The notes under the pieces are model-generated. The model saw nothing but the letters and a program-made list of their open reading frames with translations, made no database searches and had not been told where the DNA came from. DNA of 64,000 nucleotides from Asterias amurensis (Eukaryota; Echinodermata; Asteroidea; Forcipulatida; Asteriidae). Of this stretch, positions 53,401 through 63,580 are shown one piece after another. The position numbers and the translations under genes were made by a program. Where the stretch lies: positions 14,520,501-14,584,500 of the forward strand of contig NC_092666.1 of the NCBI RefSeq assembly GCF_032118995.1. Direction: 5' to 3'. The first letter of the stretch is position 1, and each line of letters starts with the position of its first letter.

Positions 53401-55608
53401 ATTTCAGGAGACGCTCCGTACAGCTCTAGCCATGGGAGTTGACAGAGGAATCCACGTTGAAATCCCAGATGCTGAATTCCAAAACGTCCTTCCTTTTCAT
53501 ATTTCTAAGATTCTGGCTAAAATAGCACAGGACGAGCAAGCGGACCTCCTTATCCTTGGAAAGCAGGTGAGAATTGTTCAGACTTAATTTTTGTGTCGCA
53601 ACACCTCAGTGATCGATAGTGGATTGTGTAATATTTGCTTGTACTAAGGGACCTTATCAAAATTAGTCCGGGACAACCAGCGGATAGGTACCGCCCATGT
53701 TTTTACCCGCCGTTTATTCGCCTTGTTTGAAAATGGGTGTTGAGAAAACATGGGAGAAGTTCACAGTGCTTGGGGTTGCATTTGTTAACAAACTGCAGAG
53801 ACTTAGATCGCTATTTACTGGAAAACAAGGTATTTTCTCCTTATTTAATGTATATTTGTAATGTTTTTTAATGTAAAGTTGTAGTAATTCAGCCTTTGTG
53901 CTGCGAGGACAGTATTTTAATAAACCATTTTATCTATCAACTGACAACCATAGCACCTCGATGTGGAAATTGGAAATTTTAATTGAAACGTTTCAATTTT
54001 AAAGTGATGTTGATATTTGAATTTTGTCCGTAGGCAATTGATGATGATTGTAATCAGACGGGTCAGATGACTGCAGCCCACCTGGACTGGGCACAAGGAG
54101 CATTCGCCTCAGAAATCACCTTAGACGACGGACATCTTGTGGTAGGCAGATTCTAGAAGTATCCCTTGAAAAAAAGTTACTGTAACCTCTCATAATTTGT
54201 CAACATCAGATGGGATTTCTCTACACAGTTATACATGTACGCTTGTTGAAGGGAAAACAGGAATGGAAGGAGGTTAACAGAAAAATGAAAGAAAACAAAT
54301 CAATGCTGGCAACAAGGGCAATTGCCTCCATTAGTCCCTGGTCATTGCCTTGGTGCCCCATGAATTGTTCAAATTGAAATTCACAATTTACTCATTGAGA
54401 TACCCTTTACCAAGAAAAACAAACCGCCTTGCTGCCTCTGCCATGTCAAGATCGAAGCATCAGACCTGATCTTGGCCAGTAATTTTTCTCTGGAGGTTTA
54501 TACTTGCGCTTTCAGATGGAAACTATTAAAAATTTGTCACGATAAGGAAAAGAAAACTCCTCGGTGCCCTGACCATTTCAAGAACGAAACATCAGGCTTG
54601 AACTTGGCCAGATACATTTCTTTAGAGGTTTAGTCGTTGAGCTTCCAGATGGACACTGATAACAATTTGTTACTCGATAATCACCTGTCTTTTACTTTGT
54701 TTTTTAATAATAAAGGTTGTTCGTGAAGTTGACGGCGGCTTAGAGACGATAAGAATTAAGATGCCAGCTGTAGTTACCGCTGATTTAAGACTCAACGAAC
54801 CAAGATATGCAACGCTACCAAATATTATGGTGAGAATTACTAACACTAATCACATCATTTTGATTAGGGATTTGGACATTAGTTATTTATATTTTTTTTT
54901 TTTCATGATTTATAATTTGAGCAAATATGCATACCATCTTGTATATATCTAATATTAAGTGCTGTTTTTGATAAATTATTGTGATTGTTTAAAGGATTCG
55001 GATACTTTTTCAAAATGTTCACATAATATTTACATTAAACTTACAGGGTTTGAAGATAATGATAGTGGAAAGCTTCCCTTCAAATATTACTAACTAAGGT
55101 TGTGTAGTTTTTGAGAAATGAGTAAAACAAGTCACAAAATAATTTTGGTCTCATGAGACCAAAACTATTTTAGCATGTAAAATCCCCTTAACCAGTTATG
55201 ATATTATACCAAAACCATAGCATAACTGGTTAATACGTTTTCGTATGCTAAAACTGAGACGAAAATTATTACTTTTACTCATTTCTCAAAAACTACAGCA
55301 CCTCAGTAAGTAAAATTTCAAGGGAAGCTTTCTAATATCATAATCTTCAAACTGTGTCAGTTTGTGTTGTTTGTTACGAAAAAGTACATATACCCTTTAA
55401 GAAAAATTTGATCAAAACATTTGAATACTCGTTACAGAAAGCAAAAAAGAAACCAATAGCTAAGAAGACACCAGCAGACTTTGGCGTTGATATAACGCCC
55501 AAGATTGAAATTATCAAAGTTGAAGATCCCCCAGTGAGGGACGCCGGTGTGAAGGTGGAGACAGTTGAAGATCTTATAGGGAAGTTGAAAGAAGCCGGTG
55601 TTGTGTAA
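50424..55608 (+). CDS. ETFB: electron transfer flavoprotein subunit beta
   Basis: ETF beta pairs with ETF alpha in the mitochondrial matrix and passes electrons from acyl-CoA and other dehydrogenases to ETF-ubiquinone oxidoreductase. Exons 50424-50477, 51465-51623, 53408-53566, 54034-54141, 54716-54829 and 55438-55608 are GT-AG, in phase, and give 254 residues (human 255). Exon 1 starts [18 protein letters not shown]. Later landmarks are [48 protein letters not shown] (AMP-binding side) and [20 protein letters not shown]. The recognition loop that contacts partner dehydrogenases follows: RYATLPNIM then KAKKK; in human this lysine pair region is methylated by ETFBKMT. The C-terminus [20 protein letters not shown] is conserved. 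The exon 6 acceptor has a poor pyrimidine tract and lies 41 bp after a TTAA-C element. Just after the stop, a GTGAGTA at about 55622 could be a 3' UTR donor. Confidence 0.97.
50730..50792. mobile_element. 63-bp palindromic mini-element with 9-bp duplication
   Basis: Arms begin TAGCCCCACTTGTGTGGCCA and the complement ends TGGCCACACAAGGGGGGCTA; they meet with no real loop at GCTGATTCAGC. TCTGTTTCA flanks it exactly on both sides (50721-50729, 50793-50801). A 9-bp duplication is typical of Mutator-like elements. Confidence 0.8.
50838..51145 (+). repeat. dispersed repeat, partner of 38610-38895
   Basis: Reverse complement of the copy in PSMC4 intron 1, with small insertions. It lies in ETFB intron 1. 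Confidence 0.8.
51685..51945 (+). repeat. group B SINE
   Basis: tRNA-like head GGCCAGGTGATTAGACTGCA with B-box GGGTCGAATCCCCC, body CACAATGACTAGAATAAATA, and end GTTTGCCGAGTTCCCTTGAT. The same family as 62462-63025. Confidence 0.75.
52000..52790. repeat. repeat-rich stretch of ETFB intron 2
   Basis: 52000-52080 (GGTGCCCTTTACCATAAAG, TGCCCTTGCCCTTTCAAAAA) recurs at 47230-47275 and 54330-54460. 52300-52520 ends in (TTA)n like a retroelement 3' end. 52540-52790 ends in ATAAACAATATAAATTAATA and may be another. Confidence 0.5.
52849..53008. mobile_element. palindromic MITE (GTCCGTCGCGGGATGG)
   Basis: ATAGTCCGTCGCGGGATGG and CCATCGCGCGACCGACTAT are inverted ends; internal ATGGACATCTTG and TGTCCAGATTTCCAT pair less well. 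Confidence 0.6.
53040..53345 (-). repeat. LINE 3' fragment (RT C-terminus)
   Basis: The minus strand encodes [15 protein letters not shown], then [14 protein letters not shown], the characteristic C-terminal end of CR1/L2-type LINE proteins, followed by GCGCCTTGAGCACC and an ATTATTATT tail. It ends 60 bp before ETFB exon 3. Confidence 0.7.
54993..55396. mobile_element. TTAA-C foldback element next to ETFB exon 6
   Basis: TTAA 54989-54992 and 55397-55400. The core has an extra small hairpin (AACCAGTTATGATATT with CATAACTGGTTAA). The exon 6 acceptor is 41 bp further on. Confidence 0.8.
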
Positions 55609-55649
55609 AGCTTGTAGAATGGTGAGTATTTTCCTGAGCATGCGCAGAC

Positions 55650-55745
55650 GCATTAAAGCTATTGGACACAAAAATTTAAAGTTGCCAGATTTACAATCAA
55701 CTTACAGGGTTTACAGAAGGTAATGGTGAAAGACTTCTCTTGAAA
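55650..55745. mobile_element. TTAA-B half element
   Basis: TTAAAGCTATTGGACAC, then TACAATCAACTTACAGGGTT, matches the right half of 699-1062 in reverse. It stops where a group A SINE begins. Confidence 0.55.
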
Positions 55746-55771
55746 TATTATTCCCCTGGGTGGAGAGAAGC

Positions 55772-55891
55772 AATTATAGTTAAGTGTCTTGCTCAGGGAC
55801 ACAAGTGTCATGACCGGGATTCAAACCCACACTCTGCTGAACAGAAGTACCAGAGCTTGAGTTCGGTGCTTATCTGCTCGGCCACGACACC
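55772..55891 (-). repeat. group A SINE head in the ETFB 3' region
   Basis: Minus strand: GGTGTCGTGGCCGAGCAG with GGGTTTGAATCC. About 120 bp retained. Confidence 0.65.
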
Positions 55892-56251
55892 CTACTTGAT
55901 GAGAATGATTAGCAACCTGTGCACCAATGTGGCTGCTGCTGCTACATACTCTAAAAGGAGTTGAGAGGGTTGAAGAAATGTTTTCAAGAATCTTATTTAA
56001 TTTCTTTTCCTCTCTAGACATCGACGACCCATACGTGGACGATCAGAGAAAGAGGGCATGCCGTATTCATCACAGATTGATCAGAGGCCATCCAACATTT
56101 TTCACAATCCTACAAATGGGGACACTGGCAGGCAGAGTTTCAATATGTGGCAGTTTTTGCCATGAAACAAATGGCAACTTGTCTCTTGCTTGGTATATCA
56201 AATTACCTCAGAATGGTTTCTATGACAATAGGGGAGTGATATGGTCTCTTG

Positions 56252-56520
56252 GTGGCAGCAGACTTAAATCTATTGGTCTTGGAAATGTGCGCATGTTCAG
56301 AACTATGTAAACAATTTCAAGTTACCTTACATGTCTGCCATAGTGTGAGCCAGAGGGGCGTCTTTTGGACACATTTAAAAAAAAAAAATGGACACCTGTT
56401 TTTTTCTGTCATTATCTCATTATCATTTTTTGCAAGTGAACAATTTGGACACCAAATTCTAGCATATTTGTACACCCGTTTACCAAAACCTTGGATGTCT
56501 GCTGCCACCATTGTCCAAAA
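56252..56520. mobile_element. family V element
   Basis: GGTGGCAGCAGACTTAAATC and GGATGTCTGCTGCCACC are inverted ends; a solo end recurs at 56743-56758. It may form part of the ETFB 3' UTR. Confidence 0.55.
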
Positions 56521-56567
56521 ATCTCCCAGTTGGAAACATTGAAAAAGTTGTATCTTTTGAGAGTCTA

Positions 56568-56699
56568 TGGCCCTTTTCGAAACCACGGCTTTGGCTTCAG
56601 GCCCCTTCCTCATGTCTGAAACCAATTTTCAAAACAACCATGGGGCCAAGCTAGCCTGAGCAAAGCTAGAGCCAAAGCCGTGTATTCGAAAAGGGCCTA
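56568..56699. mobile_element. short palindromic MITE (GGCCCTTTTCGAA)
   Basis: GGCCCTTTTCGAAACCACGG and TGTATTCGAAAAGGGCC, with GGCTTTGGCT/AGCCAAAGCC arms, form a 132-bp element between the two convergent genes. Confidence 0.7.
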
Positions 56700-56965
56700 T
56701 ATCTTGTCCCTAAACAATTCAATTGTCAACTTTGGGACACTGGGTGGCAGCAGACATCCCAGGGAACTTTCCTTGTTTTCGTGATTTTAAGCATGTGCAG
56801 ATTTCATGGGAGTGCTGGATTGACTTGGTGAAGTCTAGCATCACACAAACGGTCTCCCTTTCTTGTGCTCTGACTTGAACTCGGATTTTTAAAAAGTGAT
56901 TTTGAATTTATTTTATCAGATATTTTGAAGTGGATTATTAAACAATGCACATAACTTGTAATTTA

Positions 56966-56971
56966 AATAAA
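56966..56971 (+). promoter_or_regulatory. candidate polyadenylation signal AATAAA for ETFB
   Basis: AATAAA on the plus strand between the convergent ETFB and DRC12 genes. It is 1.36 kb past the ETFB stop, so use of this site implies a long or spliced 3' UTR (a possible acceptor TTCCTCTCTAG ends near 56017). Confidence 0.35.
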
Positions 56972-57623
56972 GAAGACGTGAGAAAATAACTTGATTGGTC
57001 AGTCTAATTTAATTGTAGAAAATACACTTTAAAACTTTACAATATATGTTGTTGAAAATTTACAGTTCTACTTTGAATTGATTGTTTCCATTATTTAAAA
57101 AAAAATATTTTTGTTCCAAACTTGTTCACATAGCTCATCATTGAATTTGTTCAGAACTCGCTGGCACCAATAAACAAGCGTTGACATTGTTTAAAAGGAA
57201 ATATGTTGTGGAGAATATTTGTTAAATTTTGTCAAAATATTTTAAAAGTAATTCACCCTACGCTGGTTGTCATGGTCGGCCAAATGTTGGCAAAACATGT
57301 TAACATATGTAACCAAATTCATAATTTTCTGCAAACTTTCTTTGTTGGTTGTTTTGTTTCAAACAATTTCAACACTTGTTTGAATATGTAATAAATAATA
57401 ATAATAAGACTTGTAATCCACCCTGCTGGATGTTCATTATTAGTAAATGTGGCTGTCTGTTTTTGTTTTGCATTTATCAATATTTTTCCAACCTCTATTG
57501 GCAAAACCTCGTGCTGTGAAGTCGCAATTGAAAGGTCTAATTGGCCCTGATATTCTTGTTGATCCAGAATCCAGGAGCTTGCCATTAAATATCCATTAGG
57601 CAGTTGGGTTTGCCCATTTGCTG

Positions 57624-60600
57624 TTATATATCCAGGGGGTTGAGTCCAAACTCCAGTAACTTCTCTTTCTGGACACCATGTATGTGTGTAGCCTCGTTGG
57701 TCCATCTCTTCTTTGCTGCATCCAATTTTAAGACTAAGTTGTCTAACGCTTCCTGCAAACAAATAACAATGCACTCTTACTTCAGGCTTGGAACTACACA
57801 GTGACCATGGCAATTGTCGCCCCTGGTCACGGCTTTGGAGCTTTTTTAAAAGTTTCCTGTTGATTTCAGATTCTGAATGAGTGCCCATTGCAAATTAAAA
57901 ATGACCTTGCCCTCTCAAAGATGAAATTCCACTCCTGAGACTGACGCACAGGAACTTCTAGAAAAAACAAGCCTGTAAAATCTCTACCTTTAAGCGGGTT
58001 AATTGCGCCTATTTTGTATCTTTAAAGTAGACGTCATGATCACGAAATGTGCATCTGCTTTTAGTGTGGCAGCGCCCTCTTCGGGTCAGCTACACATACA
58101 TTAAAGGGCTTGAGTTTTACACACTGGATCACAGGCCCAAGGCCAGTGATTTTAGCTTAGGGCCAGTAAACTCGGGATCGGACATGTCCGACTCTCTTGT
58201 GTTATTCAATTTAATAATAATACCTCTTTGTGTCATTATCCCAAATTAACAAAAGAAATTATGCCTTTTAGTCTGATAAAATAAACAGTTTATAAGATCA
58301 ATTTTCCAGTCTTGTCAAATTCTGGCCCAGTAAAAATGTTGAGCTACAAGCCCTGTGTCTTGTGGAATTTTACGCCTGCATCTTCAGGCCCGGTAATGAA
58401 AGTTGATAAACTAGTACCCACCCGTGACCCTCTACATGTAGTTTGCCTTGGAAACTAGTTTGTCAACTTTCAATACTTTAGGGAGCTCATTTTGACTGTT
58501 CACCTTCAAACCATTTCATAATTCGACCCTAATACAAGCAGAGTCTTTCTCGAAGCCTTCAGAAAGTGTCTGCTAGAATCGAAAATTAAGGCCATCGATA
58601 ACTATCTGTTTGCATTGATGTATTTTAAAGTGTCGTGGCCGAGTGGTTGAGATCACCGAATTCAAACTCTGGTGTTTCTGATCAGCAGAGTGTGGGTTTG
58701 AATCCCAAGCCGTGACACTTGTGTCCTTAAGCAAGACACTTAACCATTGTTCTTCCTTCGGTTGGGGCATAAAGCCGTTGGTCCCTTGTGTTGTGTAACG
58801 CATGTAAAAGAACCCCGTGCACTTATCGAATAGAGAAGGGAGTCGCCCTGGTGTTCAAGGCTGTGGCTGCTGTATGCGCCGTAGCACCTTGTAAACCCTT
58901 ATAAGGTGCTAACTAATTGGGTCTCAAAATTCACCACTGCAATAACCTATCTTTCTGAAAGTTTGTATATACTCAGCGCCTTGAGTACCTTGTTTGGTAG
59001 ATATGTGCGCTATTATAAGACTTTGATAATATGCCAGATGTTCTTTTGGTTGGTAAGCAGTTTGCAATTTTTCCATTACAGCACCCAGGCTCTGGAATTC
59101 ACTTCCTGAAAACCTCAGGGAAATACACATCTCTGCAGCAACTAAAGACACACCTGTTCACACTTGCTTTTCCTACCACTTGAGAATTCCCTCTTTTCCG
59201 TCTTGACCGGCGCCTTTGAATGGTTTCACATCAGATTTAATGCACCTTTATAAATGCTGTGTAATTATTAATTATTATTCATAAATACCCGAAACAGTTT
59301 CTCCATTTTGATTGGTTGAGAGGACATCACATGGGGGTGTTTAAACGGATGATTAAACCGCAGCCAGAAGTGTTTAAACATGGGCGTGACACACGAGCTT
59401 GGACCTTTTCTTATAACACAGTTTATTCATTCCTAAAGGTCAAGAGCAACGGCTGGAACACCTGTGCCACATCACGCAATACGCGCATGTCAATCTCCTT
59501 ATGAGGAGTTTTTACCAGAGGGCTTTACCATTTCATAGCTGGTGGGGTGTTTTGTTGAAAGAAATCATTGACCATTTATAATTTTTGATTTATTTTAACT
59601 TTTTGACCAAAAAGTTTGGATGTATTTTGACCGAAAGGGTATTTATGAATGGGAATGAAAATGTGCTTGGCTGGTATTAAACAATCTATTTAAAACCGAC
59701 CAGGCACATTATTTATTCCCTTATTACATTATTCAATATTTCAATTTGTATACTTGTATTGCTGAGACTTACGTGCAACATGTTCTCGTATGAAAATTCC
59801 ATATTCTTAATCTTTTCCTCCAGTTCAGCGATCGTTCCATCTTTCTCTTTCGTCATTTGTTCTTTTTGCTCTTTGGTCGATTTCAGCTCATGTTGTGTCC
59901 TCGCTAAAATGACATTACAAAATCAAAGATGGGGCTTATTTTTCAAAAGCCTGAGGCAAACATTGGTTAAAGGCAGTGGATACTATTGGTAATTACTCAA
60001 AATAATTATTATCATAAAACCTTTCTTGATTATGAGTAATGGGGAGAGGTTGATAGTATAAAACGTGAGAAACAGCTCCCACTGAAGTGACGTAGTTTTA
60101 GAGAAAGAAGTAATTTTCCACGTATTTGATTTCGAGACCTCAGATTCAGAATTATTTTGAGGTTTCGAAATCAAGCATCTGAAAGCACACAACTTTGCGT
60201 GACCATGGTGCGACAAGGGTGTTTTTTCTTTCATTAATATCTCGCAACTGCGACTACCAATTGAGCTCAAATTTTCACAGTTTTGTTATTTTATGCATAT
60301 GTTGAGATACACCAACTGTGAAGACTGGTCTTTGACAATTATCAATAGTGTCCAGTGTCTAGTGGCCAGTATCAACACTTTGAGTGGTCCAACATTAACA
60401 GTCAATCTGTCCTCTGAGTCACAAGAAAATGGTGAAAAAAACATCACTGTATACAAACATTTGATTTTGCACTAGCAAGAATATCAGCAAACTTTGAGTG
60501 TGTGTACTCTGTGAACACCCATATTTTCAGTTTTACCAATTTATTCACACCCTTTTTCATGAGAAACAAAAATTCTAGTGAAACAGTTGTAAAAATATTT

Positions 60601-63285
60601 TCACAATGCTGTTTGTTTTTAACTTGACATTTCAACATTTCATCAAATCACAGAACTGTTACTTTAAAAGAAAAAGTACATGTGTGAACAGATTGCTAAA
60701 TCATTCAAAGCAATACTCTCTACCATTTCAGGTTCCCATTTACTCCTGGTGATGAGAAGAAATTATGGTTAAAGCCATTGGAAACTTTCAGTAAATAGTA
60801 TTGTCCAAAGGCCCACACTTTGTGTATCAGAACTTATATATAAAATAACAAACCTGTGAAAATTTAGGCTCAATCGGTCATCAGAGTCTGGAGAAAATTC
60901 GCGATGTGGAGAATTGATAATTGTTTTAATGTTTTCTCAAAAAGTAAAGCATTTCATGGAAAATCATTTCAAGAGAAGTATTTTACCATTACCTTCTGTA
61001 AACCCTGTAAATTGATTGTAAATCTGTGAACTTTTATTTTTTTTCTGTTCCGAAAGTGTATAATGGCTTTAAGTGTCTTGCAAAATGACACGTGTTTCAT
61101 GATCGGGATTTAAACCCACACTACAATGTATGGAACCCTGGAGAATCATGTGATATGCAGCTTAGCCACAAATCTAGTTTGCCCTCTGCCCTTTGACCCA
61201 TGTGGATTTTGAGGGTCATTTATCACCTGACATACCTAACTGGGTCTTGGTCTTGGCAAGGTCGGCTTCAAGTTGATGAACTCTGACCCCCATCTCAGTC
61301 TGCATTGTCTTGTACTGCCGCGTCATATCTTCAGTAAAAAACAAAATTAGATTCAGAAAAAGAAATTAAATATTATAAAATTTTCACTAAAGACACTGAA
61401 CACTATTGGTAATTACTCAAAATAATTGTTAGCATAAAAACTTACTTGGTACAAGCAATGGTCAGCTGTATAAAACATTGTGAGAAACGGTTCCTCTGAA
61501 GTAACGTAGTTTTTGAGAAAGAGGTAATTTCCGACTTAAATAATAAAAGACTTCAGCTGAAAGTTTTTACCTGATGTGACGTCTCGTTGATCCGTCTTCT
61601 GTTGATCTAGATCCTCCTGTGCAATCTTCATCTTCATCTTCCATTCTTCACTGTGTGATTGAGAACGTCTTGCCAGATCCTTCCTACTTGCTGAGGCCCA
61701 TTAAAAATAAACGAGTGAAATCAGTCATCAAGATTGTAAAAGTAAAAATAATATTATCATTAATACTTTGTGGAAAGATTTTTAATCATTTTGATTCTGG
61801 TCTTGTGTAAGAACAATAATGGTCCAGTAAATATTGTCAACTACAAGTCCTTTGGTCTTGGACCTTTCCCTCAAATTTGAGCCCTGGGAGACAGTAATAA
61901 TAATAATTACCCATTTTAATATACCGCTTTTCACACCTGGAGGGCGTCCCAAAGCGTTCACATTATAACCCCAGCCGTCAATTTCACAAAGAGTTAGGAC
62001 TCGTCTTATCTCCAGTTAGGACGAGTAACTCTTCCTACTTAGGATTAATCTGAAGGTCTGCTTGCTACAGTGCAGGGTTGGGACTCGTCCTAAGTCCTAA
62101 GATTAGTCTTAAGTTTAGGAAGAGTTTTGTGAAATTGACGGATGGTCATTGGGGCCTTAAATCACTCCTTCAACCATCTCAGCTCCCTGCTACATCCATG
62201 ACAACTAAGGCCACTACGAATTTGGAAAGGCACGAGTTGTGACCCCCCCCCCCCCCCCCCCCGCACCCCTCTACAATTACATTTCACTCACAAAAAGGAA
62301 AATATTAACTTACAAAGGTGATCTTTTAGAGCCTCAATTTCATTCAATGTCTGCTTGTATTTATCTTCGATTGTTAACTCAGCATCTTAAAAAAAGAGAA
62401 TACATATTAAGCAAATTAATCATCTTTCATTGTGTAAGTACACGTACATGTGTACAGTCACCAGTCACTGTGGTCAAGTGGTTAGACTGCAGGACTTGCA
62501 ATCACAAGATTGAGGGTTTGAATCCCCCAGCTAACCACTGATTTCACAATGACTAGAATAAGCATTGTCGTCTCGTTACTGAATCACATTTCTTGATTTG
62601 TGCAATTCATAATCATAGCCGTTATGAGAGAGATTGGCTGTTGCTACCTCTAGCTATAAAACTATAAGGCTCCCTAGTTTCTAGAAGTAGGCTGCCAGTA
62701 TCCCCTGTGTAGACCCAGTAACTGGGGCGCTGTATTCCTGTTTTCGAAATTTGACATTTCATCTGTCATACTAGCTTATGACAATGACAGATAATGTCAA
62801 AATTTCGAAAATAGGAATACAGCGCCCCAGTCACTGGGTCTAGGATGGGGCGCAGTATGCCTTTTTTCGAAATTTTGACATCATCGGTCATGACCGATAA
62901 TGTCAAATTTTCGAAAAAAGGAATACAGCGCCCCAGTTACTAACCCCTGGAGCCTACATGTGGGAGTTTGCCGAGTTCCCTTGCTTGATAGTGGGTAGTT
63001 GCGATGATGGGAAGATCATCTAAACAAACGTCCACTTGACTCCTGTGTTCGACTTTAACTTCGTGATATTGCTTGATGTCGAACTTCCGAGTTTGTATGG
63101 TGCCGACATTCTTGGTGCCGAGAGTGGTACTATGCTATGGTGGGTGCCGAGTTTCAGAAAACTATTCCTAAATGCTCCTATGCCTATATGGACAATCACA
63201 AACACCATGTGAAAATGAACTCACCATTCTTCTTCTTCTTCTTCCCCTTCTTTCCCTTCCCTTTTCCTTTCTTCTTGGGCGGCAT
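57624..63285 (-). CDS. DRC12: dynein regulatory complex subunit 12 (CCDC153-like coiled coil)
   Basis: Small coiled-coil subunit of the nexin-dynein regulatory complex of motile cilia. Six minus-strand exons: 63225-63285, 62314-62385, about 61571-61690, 61236-61328, 59773-59903 and 57624-57752. They join in phase to 201 residues (human CCDC153 about 210). The start is a lysine-rich MPPKKKGKGKGKKGKKKKKN, the usual opening of this family. Then follow LTIEDKYKQTLNEIEALKDH, SRKDLARRSQSHSEEWKMKM, DMTRQYKTMQTEMGVRVHQL and EEKIKNMEFSYENMLH: a continuous heptad coiled coil. The last exon reads EALDNLVLKLDAAKKRW and ends LLEFGLNPLDI, aligning with the family's C-terminal motif (LDRLLAKL then FGL). The exon 3 donor edge is uncertain by one base. 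Intron 3 begins almost directly with a TTAA-A fragment. The gene converges on ETFB. Confidence 0.9.
58629..59033 (+). repeat. group A SINE, full length
   Basis: A-box TGGCCGAGTGGTTGAG, B-box GGGTTTGAATCC, then GACACTTGTGTCCTTAAGCA, body GTAAAAGAACCCCGTGCACT, and 3' end CGCCTTGAGTACCTTGTTTG with GTGCGCTATTATAAG. About 405 bp. It is the most complete copy in the window. Confidence 0.85.
59050..59275 (+). repeat. LINE 3' fragment (RT C-terminus, frameshifted)
   Basis: Encodes PRLWNSLPENLREIH and, in a second frame, SLQQLKTHLFTLAFPTT with stop: the usual LINE C-terminal motif with one frameshift. An AT-rich tail with TTATTATT follows. It lies directly after the group A SINE. Confidence 0.7.
59288..59725. 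mobile_element. family R element
   Basis: GTGTTTAAACGGATGATTAA on the left and TATTTAAAACCGACCAGGCA on the right; TATTTATGAATGGGAATGAA matches 41550-41570. It ends 48 bp from DRC12 exon 5. Confidence 0.6.
59971..60360. mobile_element. TTAA-A MITE
   Basis: Left TTAA 59967-59970, end AGGCAGTGGATACTATTGG, right end ATAGTGTCCAGTGTCT. In DRC12 intron 4. 60361-60770 shows no other feature. Confidence 0.8.
60773..61068. mobile_element. TTAA-B element, complete
   Basis: TTAA 60769-60772 and 61069-61072; ends AGCCATTGGAAACTTTCAG and CCGAAAGTGTATAATGGCT. Shorter than the copy at 699. Confidence 0.78.
61075..61180 (-). repeat. group A SINE head, decayed
   Basis: Minus strand GTGTGGGTTTAAATCC with CATTTTGCAAGACAC. 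Starts right at the TTAA-B end. Confidence 0.5.
61390..61568. mobile_element. TTAA-A fragment abutting the DRC12 exon 3 donor
   Basis: AGACACTGAACACTATTGG, then the standard core, breaking at AAAGACTTCAGCTGAAAG. The host donor GTAAAAAC begins about where the element stops. Confidence 0.7.
61895..62235 (-). repeat. SINE/LINE 3' region interrupted by a family P MITE
   Basis: GCGTCCCAAAGCGTTCACAT on one side and CAACCATCTCAGCTCCCTGC on the other match 44640-44740 reversed. Between them, 61977-62141, sits family P (CGTCAATTTCACAAAGAG ends). Confidence 0.72.
62242..62262. repeat. poly-C tract
   Basis: A C homopolymer of about 19 bases in DRC12 intron 2, 52 bp beyond the exon 2 donor. Length may be unreliable in sequencing. 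Confidence 0.8.
62462..63025 (+). repeat. group B SINE split by a double hairpin
   Basis: Head GGTCAAGTGGTTAGACTGCA with GGGTTTGAATCCCCC, body CACAATGACTAGAATAAGCA, and end GTTTGCCGAGTTCCCTTGCT match 51685-51945. The body is interrupted by hairpins at 62710-62934. Confidence 0.75.
62710..62934. repeat. two adjacent hairpins built from one arm sequence
   Basis: Hairpin 1 spans 62710-62842 and hairpin 2 spans 62847-62934. All four arms carry variants of GGGGCGCTGTATTCC and TTTTCGAAATTTTGACAT. This looks like a palindromic element duplicated or inserted twice. Confidence 0.78.
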
Positions 63286-63289
63286 TTTG

Positions 63290-63580
63290 GATCTTCTCAA
63301 ATAGATTCACATAATAAGTTTACCAACAAGTCATTATTTACAAATGTGTACACCGACCGCCGCGCGTTTAGCCATGTCTATGGAAACAGGTATAAGTCGA
63401 AGTACGCATGCTCAGACCAATCAATCATCGCTGGTTGTGGGCGTAATTTTTTTCCCAGGACAGATAAGGCCACTTAGCATGCGCTCATTATGGTAAGTGG
63501 CCTCATCTGTCCTGGGAAAATAATACGCCGGCCGTGGTGGATTCGTGCTCGTCGGTTTGAAGAGCGCCCTCATTGAATTT
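63290..63580. other. DRC12 upstream region with an inverted repeat
   Basis: TTTTTTCCCAGGACAGATAAGGCC (about 63448) and GGCCTCATCTGTCCTGGGAA (about 63500) form a hairpin 165-235 bp upstream of the DRC12 start. No TATA box is evident. Confidence 0.55.

Noticed and set aside
55927-56310. 127-codon plus-strand open frame after ETFB
   Set aside because: No known domain; it runs into a family V MITE. More likely ETFB 3' UTR or spacer.
57319-57888. 189-codon minus-strand open frame as a gene
   Set aside because: It overlaps DRC12 exon 6 in the wrong frame, has no known domain, and its downstream part reads into AT-rich spacer.
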